Assembly (NCBI GenBank): GCA_018822835.1
Contig: JAHJJO010000026.1
Coordinates: forward strand, 1 to 5,807
Length of the DNA: 5,807 nt
Direction of reading: 5' to 3'
Origin: Patescibacteria group bacterium
Lineage (GTDB): Bacteria > Patescibacteriota > Patescibacteriia > Patescibacteriales > JAHJJO01
Shown here: one piece after another, positions 5,780 to 5,807 of the stretch
Layout: the number at the start of each line of letters is the position of its first letter
Position numbering within the stretch: position 1 is the first letter of the stretch
Program-made: the position numbers and the translations under genes
Notes under the pieces: generated by a model
The model's database searches: none
Seen by the model: the letters and a program-made list of their open reading frames with translations, nothing else
What the model was told of the DNA's origin: nothing

Positions 5780-5807
5780 TCTAATCTTAATCGCAAAAGG
5801 GCAAAAA

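Noticed and set aside
5481..5796. Two minus-strand frames of 65 and 99 codons
   Set aside because: They overlap the end of the cfa-like gene and the nested palindrome; they are Lys/Arg-rich with no similarity, as expected from translated AT-rich repeats.

Overview
The window is AT-rich bacterial DNA with sparse, mostly single-gene transcription units. Gene content (a DUF4143-type AAA+ ATPase, a short glycogen synthase, a divergent cyclopropane-fatty-acid synthase), poor Shine-Dalgarno sequences and many small palindromic repeats suggest a low-GC member of the Candidate Phyla Radiation (Patescibacteria, Parcubacteria-like). That placement is an inference from style; no rRNA or other phylogenetic marker is present. 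Reading frames fit the standard bacterial code, and no TGA readthrough is needed.

Layout. Positions 2-517 (+) hold the C-terminal end of a DUF4143 ATPase whose start lies outside the window. Positions 518-885 contain no credible gene. Their centre is a 174-bp element with TGTCGC...GCGACA ends, internal inverted repeats and a strong GC-rich hairpin, flanked by a 16-bp direct repeat that looks like a target-site duplication. I see nothing in 759-885. Positions 886-2361 (-) encode glycogen synthase GlgA, which carries an in-frame run of 5.7 heptanucleotide repeats. Positions 2362-2667 are a regulatory gap with minus-strand promoters facing glgA and one good sigma70-type promoter facing the other way, with no gene behind it.

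Positions 2668-3918 (-) hold the C-terminal part of a P-type cation ATPase that has lost its N-terminal half. It is clearly richer in GC than its neighbours (30 of 60 bases at 3421-3480, against 9 of 60 at 4321-4380 in the next gene), so it is probably an acquired and decaying gene. It lies between two 60-bp inverted copies of one repeat (2611-2670 and 4008-4067; 52 of 60 identical, all differences transitions). Positions 3919-4277 are otherwise non-coding. Positions 4278-5531 (+) encode a cyclopropane-fatty-acyl-phospholipid synthase-like methyltransferase with its catalytic residues retained. The last 276 bases are non-coding and contain a nested inverted repeat able to fold into a branched structure.

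The genes do not form an operon or an obvious shared pathway: one is ATPase-related, one makes storage polysaccharide, one is a broken ion pump and one modifies lipids. The most interesting content is in the repeats: a MITE-like insertion with a long target duplication, a possible phase-variable repeat inside glgA, and inverted repeats framing the ATPase remnant beside an outward promoter. No complete new defence or mobile system is visible, and no transposase, recombinase, tRNA, rRNA or CRISPR array was found.
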